Positions 8,174 through 17,158 of a stretch of 64,000 nt of DNA are shown here, piece after piece. The stretch's first letter is position 1. Each line of letters begins with the position of its first letter. This DNA is from Streptomyces bauhiniae. GTDB taxonomy: Bacteria; Actinomycetota; Actinomycetes; Streptomycetales; Streptomycetaceae. The notes beneath the pieces were generated by a model. It saw only the letters and a list, made by a program, of their open reading frames with translations, had not been told where the DNA came from and did no database searches. Made by a program: the position numbers and the translations under genes. The stretch spans positions 372,001-436,000 of the forward strand of contig NZ_SRRT01000007.1 of NCBI RefSeq assembly GCF_004784475.1. The letters run 5' to 3'.

Positions 8174-9826
8174 TCACCCGGCACGCCGATGCTGTTTGGG
8201 ACGAGATCGTTTCTCAACGTACATCCGCTCGTCGGCGGACTTCAGCACTTCGTCGGCCGTCATCCCGCAGTGCGCCCAGCCGATGCCGAAGCTGGCGCCC
8301 ACCCGGACCGCCCGGCCCTCGGCCCGGATCGGCTGGATGATCTCGTTGCGCAGCCGCACCGCGAGGTCGGCGGCGTCGGCCTGGCCGAGGCCGTCGGCGA
8401 GGATCACGAACTCGTCGCCGCCGAGCCGGGCCACGGTGTCACCGTCCCGCAGGCCCGCGCTGAGCCTGCGGGCCACCTCGATGAGGACCGCGTCGCCCGC
8501 GTTGTGCCCGAAGCGGTCGTTGATCGACTTGAAGCCGTCCAGGTCGCAGAAGAGGACCGCGAGCCCCTTGGTGCCGTCGTCCGGGCCCTGCTCGGGGGCG
8601 ACGGTGTGCACATGGTGGTCGAAGGCGTCGTACGCCTCCGCGCCCGGCGTGAAGTCGAACCCGTGCGCGTCGCCGGAGCCGGCCGGGTGGCCGTAGGCGG
8701 CGTCCAGGGAGTCCAGGGCGTCGAGGTGGGCCGGGCGGCGGCACAGCCGGGCGGCGAGCCGGGAGCGCAGCTCGGCGGAGTTCGGCAGCCCGGTCAGGGA
8801 GTCGTGGGAGGCGCGGTGGGCGAGCTGCAGCTCGCGGCGCTTGCGCTCCTCTATGTCCTCGACGTGGGTGAGCAGGAAGCGCGGACCGTCGGCCGCGTCC
8901 GCGACCACGGAGTTGCGCAGCGACACCCATACATAGCTGCCGTCGCGCCGGGCCAGCCGCAGCTCGGCCCGGCCGCCCTCGGCGGAGGTGCGCATCAGGG
9001 TGCCGATGTCCTCGGGGTGGACGAGGTCGGAGAAGGAGTAGCGGCGCATCGCGGAGGCGGGCCGGCCGAGCAGGCGGCACAGGGCGTCGTTGGTGCGCAG
9101 GATGCGGCCGTGCTGGTCGCCGCCCATCTCGGCGATGGCCATGCCGGAGGGGGCGTATTCGAACGCCTGACGGAAGGATTCCTCACTGGCCCGCAGGGCC
9201 TGCTGGTCGCGTTCCAGGCGGACCAGGGCGCGCTGCATGTTGGCGCGGAGGTGGGCGTTGCTGATGGCGATGGCGGCCTGGAAGGCGTACATCTGCAGGG
9301 CCTCGCGGCCCCAGGCGCCGGGGCGGCGGCCGGTGAGGGGGCGGTCGACGGATATGACGCCGAGCAGTCCGCCGCGGGCGCCGCCCTGGGCGCCGGGGGC
9401 GTACATCGGGGCGAAGAGGCGGTCGCCGGGGTGCCACTCCTCGGGGAAGCGGGGCGAGGGGCCGTCGGTGTACCACTGGGGGACGTCGTCGTCGTCCAGG
9501 ACCCAGCCCTCGGTGTGCGGTATGAACACCAGGTCGCCCCAGAGTTCGCCCATGCCCAGGCGCCGGTCCCAGGACTCGCGGGAGCCGGTGCGGCCGGTGA
9601 TGAGGGCCTCGGCGGCGGAGTTGCCGGAGACGGCGGCGACGACCAGATCGCCGTCGGGGCGTACGAGGTTCACGCAGGCCATCTCGTAGCCGAGGGCGCC
9701 GACCGCGCCGTCCGCGACGATCTGGAGGGTGTCGGCCTGGCTGCGCGCGGTGTTCATCTCGGCCATGACCTGGTGAAGCTGACGCAGTGACGTCAGAGGG
9801 ACGTACGGCTCCTGATCGGTCTCCAT
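8174..9826 (-). CDS. cdgB: Diguanylate cyclase CdgB (GAF-PAS-GGDEF)
   Basis: Makes cyclic di-GMP, which in Streptomyces binds BldD and holds back sporulation. The 550-residue protein has a GAF-type domain (about 30-190), a PAS/PAC pair (about 205-330; PSGMAIAEMGG, RAELRLARRDGSYVWV) and a C-terminal GGDEF domain with intact ARLGGDEFVILADG. No EAL domain is present. The ATG at 9826 is chosen because GGAGG stands six bases before it; a GTG at 9850 is less likely. Architecture, length and neighbourhood match CdgB (SCO4281 in S. coelicolor, from memory), a known BldD target. A BldD-like box and a Crp-type palindrome lie upstream. Confidence 0.92.
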   Translation of the reverse strand: METDQEPYVPLTSLRQLHQVMAEMNTARSQADTLQIVADGAVGALGYEMACVNLVRPDGDLVVAAVSGNSAAEALITGRTGSRESWDRRLGMGELWGDLVFIPHTEGWVLDDDDVPQWYTDGPSPRFPEEWHPGDRLFAPMYAPGAQGGARGGLLGVISVDRPLTGRRPGAWGREALQMYAFQAAIAISNAHLRANMQRALVRLERDQQALRASEESFRQAFEYAPSGMAIAEMGGDQHGRILRTNDALCRLLGRPASAMRRYSFSDLVHPEDIGTLMRTSAEGGRAELRLARRDGSYVWVSLRNSVVADAADGPRFLLTHVEDIEERKRRELQLAHRASHDSLTGLPNSAELRSRLAARLCRRPAHLDALDSLDAAYGHPAGSGDAHGFDFTPGAEAYDAFDHHVHTVAPEQGPDDGTKGLAVLFCDLDGFKSINDRFGHNAGDAVLIEVARRLSAGLRDGDTVARLGGDEFVILADGLGQADAADLAVRLRNEIIQPIRAEGRAVRVGASFGIGWAHCGMTADEVLKSADERMYVEKRSRPKQHRRAG

Positions 9827-10131
9827 GCTCGCCCTCCCCCTGCTGTCCACAGGCTTTCCGCCACTGAATCACAGCGCGCTGCTCACTCGGTACACAGGGT
9901 CAACAATTCCGTACTCCTTGTGACTCAAGTCACAGAAGAACTTGAACAATTGAGTGCAGTTTCCGCACTTTCCCGTTGCGTTCTCCGATCGCAAAGGCTG
10001 CGAAGTTGCGCATATGCCGCTGGCCGGTCCGGGCCGCCTCTTCCGCCACAGGTCCGGTCCTTTGGTCCTAGGTCCGGGTTACGCCGGAGGCCCGATGCGG
10101 CGGGCGCGGGCGCCCGATTAGCGTTTCCGGC
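9827..10131. promoter_or_regulatory. cdgB / flavin reductase divergent promoter region
   Basis: This 305-bp gap contains a BldD-like box at 9890-9902 (GTACACAGGGTCA, matching the published consensus TNACNC(A/T)GNGTNA at every defined position except the first T). It also holds a perfect 16-bp palindrome TGTGACTCAAGTCACA at 9919-9934, which is the classical Crp layout TGTGA-N6-TCACA. Nearer the flavin reductase gene is a cluster of GGTCC repeats (about 10050-10075). The sites lie 64 and 93 bases upstream of the cdgB start codon. Confidence 0.7.
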
Positions 10132-10704
10132 GTGCTGAACCCTCCCTCCCCCACCGCCGCGGCCGCTTCTGTGCATGCTGAGGGGGTGAGCGACGACGAG
10201 TTCCGGGCCGCGATGTCCCGGCTGGCCGCGGGCGTGGTCCTGGTGACCGCGCAGGAACCGCCGCTGGACCCCGACGACCCGTACGCGCCGGGCGGCGAGG
10301 ACGCGGGCATGACGGCCACGGCCTTCATGTCGGTCTCGCTGGACCCGCCGCTGGTGCTGGTCAGCCTGCGCACCGGCTCCCGGATGGACGACCTGCTGGA
10401 CGAGCAGCCGCTCTGGGCCGTGTCCGTCCTCGCCGAGCACCAGCGGCAGATCGCGGGCCGCTTCGCCATGAAGGGCCGGGTCAGCGACCGCCTCCTCTTC
10501 GCCGACCTCGCCTGCGACCGCGGCGAGGCCACCGGCGCCCCCCTGATCCCCGACGCCCTCGCCACCCTGGAGTGCCGCACCGAACAACGCGTAGAGGCCG
10601 GCGACCACACCCTCGTCATCGGCCGCGTCCTGACAGCCCGCATCCCCAGCACGGAGGGCGGCCCGCTGCTGTATTACCGGGGGCGGTACCGGCACTTGGG
10701 CTGA
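10132..10704 (+). CDS. Flavin reductase domain protein
   Basis: A 190-residue protein with the split-barrel flavin reductase fold: FRAAMSRLAAGVVLVTA, MTATAFMSVSLDPPLVLVSL and WAVSVLAEHQRQIAGRFA are typical FMN-binding segments, with LLYYRGRYRHLG at the C-terminus. It would reduce free FMN/FAD with NAD(P)H or act as the reductase partner of a monooxygenase. A Pro/Asp-rich insert (residues 39-58) follows the first strand. The GTG at 10132 gives full length; a GTG at 10186 would remove a poorly conserved leader and is plausible. It is divergent from cdgB and may share its control region. Confidence 0.8.
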   Translation: MLNPPSPTAAAASVHAEGVSDDEFRAAMSRLAAGVVLVTAQEPPLDPDDPYAPGGEDAGMTATAFMSVSLDPPLVLVSLRTGSRMDDLLDEQPLWAVSVLAEHQRQIAGRFAMKGRVSDRLLFADLACDRGEATGAPLIPDALATLECRTEQRVEAGDHTLVIGRVLTARIPSTEGGPLLYYRGRYRHLG

Positions 10705-10754
10705 GGCCCATAAATAGGGGGCGTCAGGCGGACCGCCCGACTTAGGGTGCGCGC

Positions 10755-11222
10755 ATGTCACTCCGTCTTGCCGAGGTCACACCCGCGAACCTGGAAACCG
10801 CGCTGGCCGTCCGGGTGCGGGCCGATCAGGAGCAGGCCGTCGAGCCTGTCGCGCATTCGCTGGCGGAGGCGTACGTGCGTCCGGCCGGGGTGGCGTGGCC
10901 GCGGCTGATTCTCGACGGGGACAAGGCGGTCGGGTTTCTGATGGCCTTTCTGGACATCGACTGGCGCGGGGACGGCGGGAGTGTGCGGCGGTCCGGGCTG
11001 TGGCGGCTGAACATCGACGCGGGCCAACAGGGCAAGGGGTACGGGCGGTTCGCCGTGGAGGCGGTCGCGGCGGAGCTGCGGCGGCGCGGGTGCGGGGAGT
11101 TGTACGTCACCTGGCATCCGGGGGCGGACGGGCCGGGCGAGTTCTACCGGCGGCTCGGGTTCCGTACGACGGATGAGACGAGCGGGGGTCAGACGGTCGG
11201 GGTGCTCGACCTCGGGGTCTAA
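10755..11222 (+). CDS. GNAT-family N-acetyltransferase
   Basis: A 155-residue acetyltransferase. The acetyl-CoA loop motif (QQGKGYGRFAVEA) lies at about residues 95-107, preceded by a beta strand (LWRLNIDAG) and followed by ELYVTWHPGADGPGEFYRRLGF, the usual motif B. The N-terminus LAEVTPANLETALAVRV is that of the small-molecule GNAT group. The substrate cannot be predicted. It ends four bases inside the convergent arfB gene. Confidence 0.82.
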   Translation: MSLRLAEVTPANLETALAVRVRADQEQAVEPVAHSLAEAYVRPAGVAWPRLILDGDKAVGFLMAFLDIDWRGDGGSVRRSGLWRLNIDAGQQGKGYGRFAVEAVAAELRRRGCGELYVTWHPGADGPGEFYRRLGFRTTDETSGGQTVGVLDLGV

Positions 11223-11647
11223 CCCCAGTCCCGGCCCGAGCGGCCCCGCTTGGTGTCCGCCCGCTGCTTCTTCTCCCTGAGCCGGCGTTCGTTGATGCCG
11301 CGGGGGATGCGGGTGGGGCGGCGGGGCTTGGGCGGGGGTGCGGTGGCCTCGGCGAGGAGCGCGGCGAGGCGTACGGCGGCGGTCTCGCGGTTGCGCCACT
11401 GGGAGCGGTGTTCGGAGGACCGTACGACGATCACCCCGTCCACCAGGCGCCCGGCCAGGCGTTCCAGCGCGCGTTCCTTCCACACCGGGGGCAGTGCCTC
11501 GGTGCGGGTGAGGTCGAAGCGCAGCTCCACCTGGGAGTCGCTGGTGTTGACGTGCTGGCCACCGGGCCCGGAAGACCGCGAGAAACGCCAGTTCAGCTCG
11601 GCCTCGGGAAGCGAGACCGAGCCACGGATGAGATAGGGCCCGGACAT
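11219..11647 (-). CDS. arfB: Peptidyl-tRNA hydrolase ArfB (ribosome rescue)
   Basis: A 142-residue release-factor-like protein that hydrolyses peptidyl-tRNA on stalled ribosomes. It has the catalytic GGQ motif in SSGPGGQHVNTSDSQVEL near residues 27-44 and a basic C-terminal tail (RRLREKKQRADTKRGRSG) that would enter the empty mRNA channel. There is no stop-codon recognition domain, which separates it from RF1/RF2. I take the ATG at 11647 (MSGPYLIRG); an upstream in-frame start at 11674 adds nine residues of little similarity. Confidence 0.85.
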   Translation of the reverse strand: MSGPYLIRGSVSLPEAELNWRFSRSSGPGGQHVNTSDSQVELRFDLTRTEALPPVWKERALERLAGRLVDGVIVVRSSEHRSQWRNRETAAVRLAALLAEATAPPPKPRRPTRIPRGINERRLREKKQRADTKRGRSGRDWG

Positions 11648-11831
11648 GCACCCCATGTTCCCGGCTCCGGGCACCCCGAGTCACCCCGATTTCCGGCGCG
11701 CCGTGCGACGGCGGCGGAGCAGCTCGGTAAAAAAGGTAAAGCGGGGCGGAACCTGAGGCACCCCTCCCGCCGTTCTACCCGGTGACGTAGCTTCGTCGGC
11801 AAGATACTCAAAACGGAAGGGACTCCCAATC

Positions 11832-12407
11832 ATGGCTGTAAGCCTGTCCAAGGGTGGCAACGTCTCGCTCACCAAGGAGGCTCCGGGCCTGACGGCCGTC
11901 ACCGTGGGCCTCGGCTGGGACGTCCGCACCACCACCGGCACGGACTTCGACCTGGACGCGTCCGCCATCGCGGTCAACGGCCAGGGCAAGGTCTACTCCG
12001 ACCAGCACTTCGTCTTCTTCAACAACAAGCAGACGCCGGACAGCTCCATCGTCCACACCGGCGACAACCGCACGGGCGAGGGCGCGGGCGACGACGAGGC
12101 GATCAACGTCAACCTGGCCGCCCTCCCGGCCGACGTCGAGAAGATCGTCTTCCCGGTCTCCATCTACGACGCGGAGAACCGCGGCCAGAACTTCGGCCAG
12201 GTCCGCAACGCCTACATCCGCATCGTCAACCAGGCCGGCGGCGCCGAGATCGCCCGCTACGACCTCTCCGAGGACGCGGCCACCGAGACCGCCATGGTCT
12301 TCGGCGAGCTGTACCGCAACGGCGCGGAGTGGAAGTTCCGCGCCGTGGGCCAGGGCTACGCCTCCGGCCTGGTCGGCATCGCCCAGGACTTCGGCGTGAA
12401 CGTCTGA
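11832..12407 (+). CDS. terD: TerD-family tellurite/stress protein
   Basis: A 191-residue TerD domain protein. It begins MAVSLSKGGNVSLTKEAPG, has the calcium-binding acidic loop DFDLDASA (about residues 38-45) and the second conserved stretch GDNRTGEGAGDDE. The family binds calcium and is linked to tellurite resistance and general stress; in Streptomyces several copies occur and have been tied to differentiation. No other ter genes are next to it. GGAAGGGA precedes the start. Confidence 0.9.
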   Translation: MAVSLSKGGNVSLTKEAPGLTAVTVGLGWDVRTTTGTDFDLDASAIAVNGQGKVYSDQHFVFFNNKQTPDSSIVHTGDNRTGEGAGDDEAINVNLAALPADVEKIVFPVSIYDAENRGQNFGQVRNAYIRIVNQAGGAEIARYDLSEDAATETAMVFGELYRNGAEWKFRAVGQGYASGLVGIAQDFGVNV

Positions 12408-12488
12408 GAACGGCTGCCGCCGGCTCCGGGGGTTGCTCCTGGGGCCGGTCGCGGAATTCCCTCGGCCGAAGCAAGCGCACGCGTTAGC

Positions 12489-12846
12489 GTGCGGCGGGTG
12501 ATCCTCGAACCCGTACTCGCCGGGGGCGTTCCGCCCGTACTCGCCGAACTGACCGCGCTGTACGCCTCCCAGCAGGCGTTCCACACGCTCAGCGGGGAGT
12601 TCCCGGACCCGGCGGACATCCGGCCGGAGCAGGTCGCGGAGACGGTCGCGGGCAAACTGGCCCACCCCGACGGCGAGGTGCTGCTCGCCCGCGTGGACGA
12701 CCGCCTGGTCGCGGTCGTGCACACGCTGGCCCGTCACCCCGATCCGGCCGACCCCGACCCCTGGATCGGCCTGCTGCTGGTCGACGCGGCCCAGCAGGGC
12801 AAGGGCTACGGCCGCCAGGCCGCCGAACTGACCGAGGCCCGCTTCC
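12489..12846 (+). pseudogene. Truncated GNAT acetyltransferase fused out of frame to NUDIX
   Basis: The frame from 12489 encodes a GNAT N-terminal half (VLAELTALYASQQAFHTLSG, GLLLVDAAQQGKGYGRQAAE) up to about LTEARFRAAGR. The usual C-terminal strand and FYRRLGF-type helix are missing; the frame then runs into Arg/Pro-rich nonsense while the NUDIX gene takes over in another frame. This looks like a deletion that removed the GNAT 3' end and the NUDIX 5' end. The acetyl-CoA loop remains, so a short product might still be made, but I expect no activity. Confidence 0.6.
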
Positions 12847-12861
12847 GAGCGGCCGGCCGCC

Positions 12862-13263
12862 GTGGTCGACCCGGAGGGCGCCGTGTTCCTCTTCCGGTAC
12901 GACAACTCCGAGGTCGGCGTGCACTGGGCTCTCCCTGGCGGCGGTCTCGAACCCGGCGAGACCCCCCGCGAGGGCGCCGTACGGGAGCTGGCCGAAGAGA
13001 CCGGCTGGACCGACCTCGTCCCCGGCCTCCTGCTGTGCACGTGGGAACACGACTTCACCCGAGCCGGTGTCCCGGTCCGCCAGCACGAGCACATCTACGT
13101 CACCCCCGGCCCCCGCCGCGACCCCACCGCCTCCGCCCACGCGACGCACTCCGCCGAGGGCATCCTGGGCGGCCGCTGGTGGACCCCCGCCGAACTGGCC
13201 TCCGCCGCCGAGCCCGTATGGCCGCCGGACCTGGGCCGACTGCTGGCCGAGCGGGCACGCTGA
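12862..13263 (+). CDS. NUDIX hydrolase (possibly 5'-truncated)
   Basis: A 133-residue NUDIX domain with the metal-binding box GGGLEPGETPREGAVREL then AEETGW (about residues 26-49), the GX5EX7REUXEEXGU signature. It should cleave a nucleoside diphosphate linked to another moiety. The GTG at 12862 opens directly on the first strand (VVDPEGAVFLFRYDN). Reading upstream in the same frame gives RPAA with no start or ribosome binding site, so the original beginning was probably lost at the junction with the GNAT fragment. Confidence 0.72.
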   Translation: MVDPEGAVFLFRYDNSEVGVHWALPGGGLEPGETPREGAVRELAEETGWTDLVPGLLLCTWEHDFTRAGVPVRQHEHIYVTPGPRRDPTASAHATHSAEGILGGRWWTPAELASAAEPVWPPDLGRLLAERAR

Positions 13264-13272
13264 GCCCCCGGC

Positions 13273-13788
13273 ATGGGACCATCTGACGTGCTCGACATCG
13301 GCTACGCGCTCTCCAACCGCTTTCCGGACCCCCCGCAGACGGACTACCGGCGGGCGGATGTCCGGGCGCTTCGGCACGATCTGTTCTGCGGGGACGTGTA
13401 TCTCGCCGACACGAAGTCGGACCGGGAGTTGTCCACAGCCTGGGGATGGGTGCCGGTGCTGGACTTCGCGTGGGCACTCTGCGACATCGCGGAGCAGTTG
13501 GACAAGGACCCGATGGGCTCGCGTGCCGCCCGCCCGCAGCGCGCGGAGCTGGACTTCACGGAGTCCACCGACCGCATGCTGTTCGAGCGCCGCTTCGGCT
13601 GGGTGGACATCGAGTCGGACTGGATGCCCGCCGAGGAACCCCCGCTGAGCTTCTCGCACGCCGAATTCCGCCGCGAGGCCCGTGACTTCCTGCACGACGT
13701 CATCGCGGACCTGACCGACATGCACGAGGACCTCGCCGAGAACCCCGCGATCTGGACCCTCCAGGCCCGCTATCCCCGTATTTCCTAG
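13273..13788 (+). CDS. Conserved hypothetical protein
   Basis: A 171-residue soluble protein that I do not recognise. It is acidic and rich in aromatic residues (WGWVPVLDFAWALCDIAEQL, FGWVDIESDW), has no signal peptide or membrane segment, and ends in helices with many Asp/Glu residues. A GTG at 13288 is an alternative start. It overlaps the convergent pentapeptide gene by four bases. The repeated Trp/Asp pattern recalls small immunity-like proteins, but nothing supports a specific role. Confidence 0.65.
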   Translation: MGPSDVLDIGYALSNRFPDPPQTDYRRADVRALRHDLFCGDVYLADTKSDRELSTAWGWVPVLDFAWALCDIAEQLDKDPMGSRAARPQRAELDFTESTDRMLFERRFGWVDIESDWMPAEEPPLSFSHAEFRREARDFLHDVIADLTDMHEDLAENPAIWTLQARYPRIS

Positions 13789-14480
13789 GCGCCCTCCACC
13801 CTGATCCCCAGCTCCGCCGCCAGCAGCGGGGCGAGGTCCAGCAACTGACCCGTGCCGATCAGCGCGCCCGAGAGCCGGTCGAGACCGCGGGTGATCTCCA
13901 GCGGAGCGGCCCCCCGCAGGTCGACGTCCTTCAGCGTGGCGCGGGAGAGGTCGGCGGACTTCAGGGCACAGTCGACGAACTCCACCCGTTCCAGCCGGGC
14001 CCCGCCGAAGTCGGGCTCCACCAGTACGCAGGACTCGAAGACCACGTCCTTCAGCCGCGCCTCCCGCAGGTTGAGGAAGTCGAGCTTGCCCCCGCGCACC
14101 ACGACCCGCTCCAGCACCGCCCCGTGCAGTTGGGCGCCCCCGAGCCGGGGCGAGCGGAACTCCACGTCCCGGAAGGTGGCCTCGGCGAACTGCGTACCCA
14201 CCCCCCGCACCCCGTCGAGCACCGAGTCCAGCACCCGCGCCCGCCCGAGCCCGGTCTCGTCCAGCACGCACCCGGTGAGCGCGCAGTCCATGAACCGGGC
14301 GCCCCCGCCCTGCTGCCCCGACAGGTCGGCCTCCTGGAACTCCAGCCCGTCGTAGTCCCCGTCCCGCTCCAGCTCCGCGTCCGCCCAGGGAGCCAGCGGC
14401 GGCAGCCGCAACTCCGGGCGCCGCGCACCCCGTACCGCCGTGCCGCCGCCGCCCGTACCCGTCGCTCGCCTCGTCGCCAT
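13785..14480 (-). CDS. Pentapeptide-repeat protein
   Basis: A 231-residue protein built from A(D/N)LXX-type repeats over most of its length, for example FQEADLSGQ, FMDCALTGCVLDET, LREARLKDVVFE and LKSADLSRATLKDVDLRGA. Such sequences fold into a right-handed quadrilateral beta-helix that can mimic DNA (Qnr, MfpA). The repeat run is interrupted by a less regular C-terminal 35 residues. I take the ATG at 14480; a GTG at 14495 is also open. Function is unknown. Confidence 0.78.
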   Translation of the reverse strand: MATRRATGTGGGGTAVRGARRPELRLPPLAPWADAELERDGDYDGLEFQEADLSGQQGGGARFMDCALTGCVLDETGLGRARVLDSVLDGVRGVGTQFAEATFRDVEFRSPRLGGAQLHGAVLERVVVRGGKLDFLNLREARLKDVVFESCVLVEPDFGGARLERVEFVDCALKSADLSRATLKDVDLRGAAPLEITRGLDRLSGALIGTGQLLDLAPLLAAELGIRVEGA

Positions 14481-14588
14481 GCGCCCATGCTGCACCCCCG
14501 CACTGACACCGCCTTGACCTCAAGCGCCCTTGAGGTCGAAGAGTGGGCCTTCCGGAAGCGGAGAAACGCGGAAAACCCTGGGGGTCCC

Positions 14589-15563
14589 ATGCACGCCGTC
14601 CGTCTGTACGCCTTCGGGCCGGCCGAGAACCTGACGTACGAGAGGACCGACGACCCCTCCCCCGGCCCCGGCCAGGTGCGGATCGCGGTCGCGGCGGCCG
14701 GGGTGCATCTGCTGGACACGGCCCTGCGGGAGGGGCGGCAGGGCCCGTTGCCCGAGCTGCCCGCGCTGCCGACCGTGCCCGGCCGGGAGGTCGCGGGAGT
14801 GGTGGACGCGCTCGGGGAGGGCGTGGACAGGGCGTGGCTCGGCCGACGGGTCGTCGCCCACCTCGGCTTCGCCCCCGGCGGGTACGCCGAACTCGCCGTC
14901 ACCGACGCCACCCGGCTGCACCCGGTCCCGGAGGGCCTGGGCTTCGCGGAGGCCGTCGCCATGATCGGCACCGGCCGTACCGCGCTCGGTATCGCCGGGT
15001 TCGCGGAGCCGGGCCCGGAGTCCGTGGTGGTCGTACCGGCGGCGGCCGGCGGCATCGGCACCCTGCTCGTACAGCACGCCCGGAACGCCGGAGCGACCGT
15101 CGTCGGCCTGGCGGGCGGCGCCGAGAAGACCGCGCGGGTACGGGCGAACGGCGCCGATCTCGCCGTCGACTACACCCGCCCCGGCTGGCCCGCCGAGGTC
15201 CGGGCGTGGCTGGACGGGCGGGACGCCACGCTCGTCTACGACGGGGTCGGCGGCGAGGCCGCCCGCGAGGCCGTCGCCCTGCTCGGTCCGGGCGGCCGGC
15301 ACCTGGTCTTCGGCTGGTCCGCCGAGGGCATCGGGGAGGGCGCCCGGGGCCACTTCACGGACGGGGTGTCAGAGTCCGTGCTCGGCCCGGAGATGCTCCG
15401 GCGCGGCGGCGGCCTGCGCGCCCTGGAGGAGCGGGCCCTCGCCGAGGCCGCGGCGGGTCGGCTGCGCCCGGCCGTCACCCGGTTCCCGCTCGCCGAGGCG
15501 GCCGCCGCGCACCGGGCGCTCCAGACGCGCGGCACGGTCGGGAAGGTGGTGCTCAAACCATGA
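14589..15563 (+). CDS. Zinc-independent quinone oxidoreductase / alcohol dehydrogenase-like protein
   Basis: A 324-residue medium-chain dehydrogenase/reductase. The N-terminal GroES-like domain (AAAGVHLLDTALREG, VPGREVAGVVDALGEGV) lacks the zinc-ligand cysteines of alcohol dehydrogenases. The Rossmann motif is PAAAGGIGTLLVQHARNAG (about residues 144-162). This is the NADPH:quinone reductase (QOR) branch. The ATG of the following transporter overlaps its TGA, so the two genes are translationally coupled and the oxidoreductase may act on a compound handled by the pump. Confidence 0.83.
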   Translation: MHAVRLYAFGPAENLTYERTDDPSPGPGQVRIAVAAAGVHLLDTALREGRQGPLPELPALPTVPGREVAGVVDALGEGVDRAWLGRRVVAHLGFAPGGYAELAVTDATRLHPVPEGLGFAEAVAMIGTGRTALGIAGFAEPGPESVVVVPAAAGGIGTLLVQHARNAGATVVGLAGGAEKTARVRANGADLAVDYTRPGWPAEVRAWLDGRDATLVYDGVGGEAAREAVALLGPGGRHLVFGWSAEGIGEGARGHFTDGVSESVLGPEMLRRGGGLRALEERALAEAAAGRLRPAVTRFPLAEAAAAHRALQTRGTVGKVVLKP

Positions 15564-17158
15564 GGAACCGTTACGGCACCAGGAACCGCGGCCCCTCCGA
15601 CGCGGATGCGACCCGCCCCGATCCATGGTCTTCTGGCCAGATGAGCATCGGCCGAACGGGTGAGCGCGGTCCGGTCCCCGCCGGAACCGAGGCAGCCGAT
15701 CCCCGCCGCTGGTGGGGCCTCGTCGTGATCGCGCTGGCCCAGTTGATGGTGGTGCTGGACGCGACGATCGTGAACATCGCCCTGCCCTCCGCGCAAGCCG
15801 CCCTGCACATGTCCGACGGCAACCGGCAGTGGGTGATCACGGCCTACACCCTCGCCTTCGGCGGGCTCCTGCTGCTGGGCGGGCGGATCGCGGACCTGGT
15901 GGGGCGCAAACGCACCTTCGTCATCGGGCTGATCGGCTTCGCGCTGGCCTCCGCGCTGGGCGGCGCGGCGGGCAGTTCCGGGATGCTCTTCGGCGCCCGC
16001 GCGCTCCAGGGGGTGTTCGCGGCCGTCCTCGCGCCGTCCGCGCTGTCCCTGCTGACCACGACGTTCACCGACCCGCGCGAACGCGGCAAGGCGTTCGGGA
16101 TCTACGGCGCGCTCGCGGGCAGCGGCTCGGCGATCGGGTTCATCCTGGGCGGGCTGCTCACGGAGTACCTGAACTGGCGCTGGTGTCTGTACGTCAACGT
16201 GCCGATCGCGATCATCGCCGTCCTCGGCGCCTTCGCCCTGCTGCACGACCGCCCCGGCCACGGCGGCACCGCCCGGCTCGACGCGCCCGGCGCGGTGCTC
16301 GGCTGCGGCGGTCTGGTGGCCATCGTCTACGGGTTCAGCGAGGCCGAGCCGCGCGGCTGGACCGATCCGCTGGTGCTGGCGCTGTTCGCGGTGGGGATCG
16401 TGCTGCTGGTGGTGTTCGTGTGGTGGCAGAACCGGGCGCCGGACCCGCTGCTGCCGCTGCACATCGTGCGGGACCGGAACCGCGCGGGGTGCTTCCTCAC
16501 CATGCTGCTCGCGGTGATCGGCATGTTCGGGCTGTTCCTGTTCATGACCTACTACCTCCAGGTCATCCTCGGCTACTCCCCCGTCCGCGCCGGCCTCGGC
16601 TTCCTGCCCCTGACCGCCGCGATCATCATCGGCTCGACCCAGATATCCGCCCGGCTGCTGAACCGGGTGGCGCCGCGCATGCTGATGGTGCCCGGCATGC
16701 TGCTGGCCTGCGCCGGGCTGCTGCTGCTCACGCGGATGACGGTGCACTCGTCGTACACCTCGGAGATCCTGCCCGCGCTGCTGCTGCTCGGGCTCGGCAT
16801 GGGGCTCACCTTCATGCCGGTGTTCGCCACCGCCACGGCCGGGGTCGCCCCGCGCGACTCCGGGGTCACCTCGGCGACCGTCAACACCGCCCAGCAGGTC
16901 GGCGGCTCCATCGGTACGGCCCTGCTCAACACCATCGCCACCACCAGCGCCGCCGCCTATGTCACCGCCCACCTGCGCAGCCCGGCCGACCGGGCCACCG
17001 TGGTCCCGGCGGGCGTGGTGCACGGCTACACGGTGGCCATCTGGTGGGCGGCCGCGGTGATGCTGCTGGCCGCGGTGGTGGCGGGGCTGATGGTCACGGC
17101 GAAGCCGCCCCGGCACGGGGTGCCCGCGAAGGCGCAGGTACGGGAATCAGTCGGCTGA
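15560..17158 (+). CDS. DHA2-family MFS drug efflux transporter
   Basis: A 532-residue membrane protein with 14 predicted helices of the EmrB/QacA type. Motif A is seen as GGRIADLVGRKRTFV; the first helix has LMVVLDATIVNIALPSAQ, the DHA2 signature, and motif C as GSGSAIGFILGG. It likely exports a toxic or antibiotic compound with proton antiport. The ATG at 15560 overlaps the dehydrogenase stop; a start at 15641 (MSIGRTGERG) would remove 27 disordered residues and cannot be excluded. Confidence 0.88.
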   Translation: MRNRYGTRNRGPSDADATRPDPWSSGQMSIGRTGERGPVPAGTEAADPRRWWGLVVIALAQLMVVLDATIVNIALPSAQAALHMSDGNRQWVITAYTLAFGGLLLLGGRIADLVGRKRTFVIGLIGFALASALGGAAGSSGMLFGARALQGVFAAVLAPSALSLLTTTFTDPRERGKAFGIYGALAGSGSAIGFILGGLLTEYLNWRWCLYVNVPIAIIAVLGAFALLHDRPGHGGTARLDAPGAVLGCGGLVAIVYGFSEAEPRGWTDPLVLALFAVGIVLLVVFVWWQNRAPDPLLPLHIVRDRNRAGCFLTMLLAVIGMFGLFLFMTYYLQVILGYSPVRAGLGFLPLTAAIIIGSTQISARLLNRVAPRMLMVPGMLLACAGLLLLTRMTVHSSYTSEILPALLLLGLGMGLTFMPVFATATAGVAPRDSGVTSATVNTAQQVGGSIGTALLNTIATTSAAAYVTAHLRSPADRATVVPAGVVHGYTVAIWWAAAVMLLAAVVAGLMVTAKPPRHGVPAKAQVRESVG

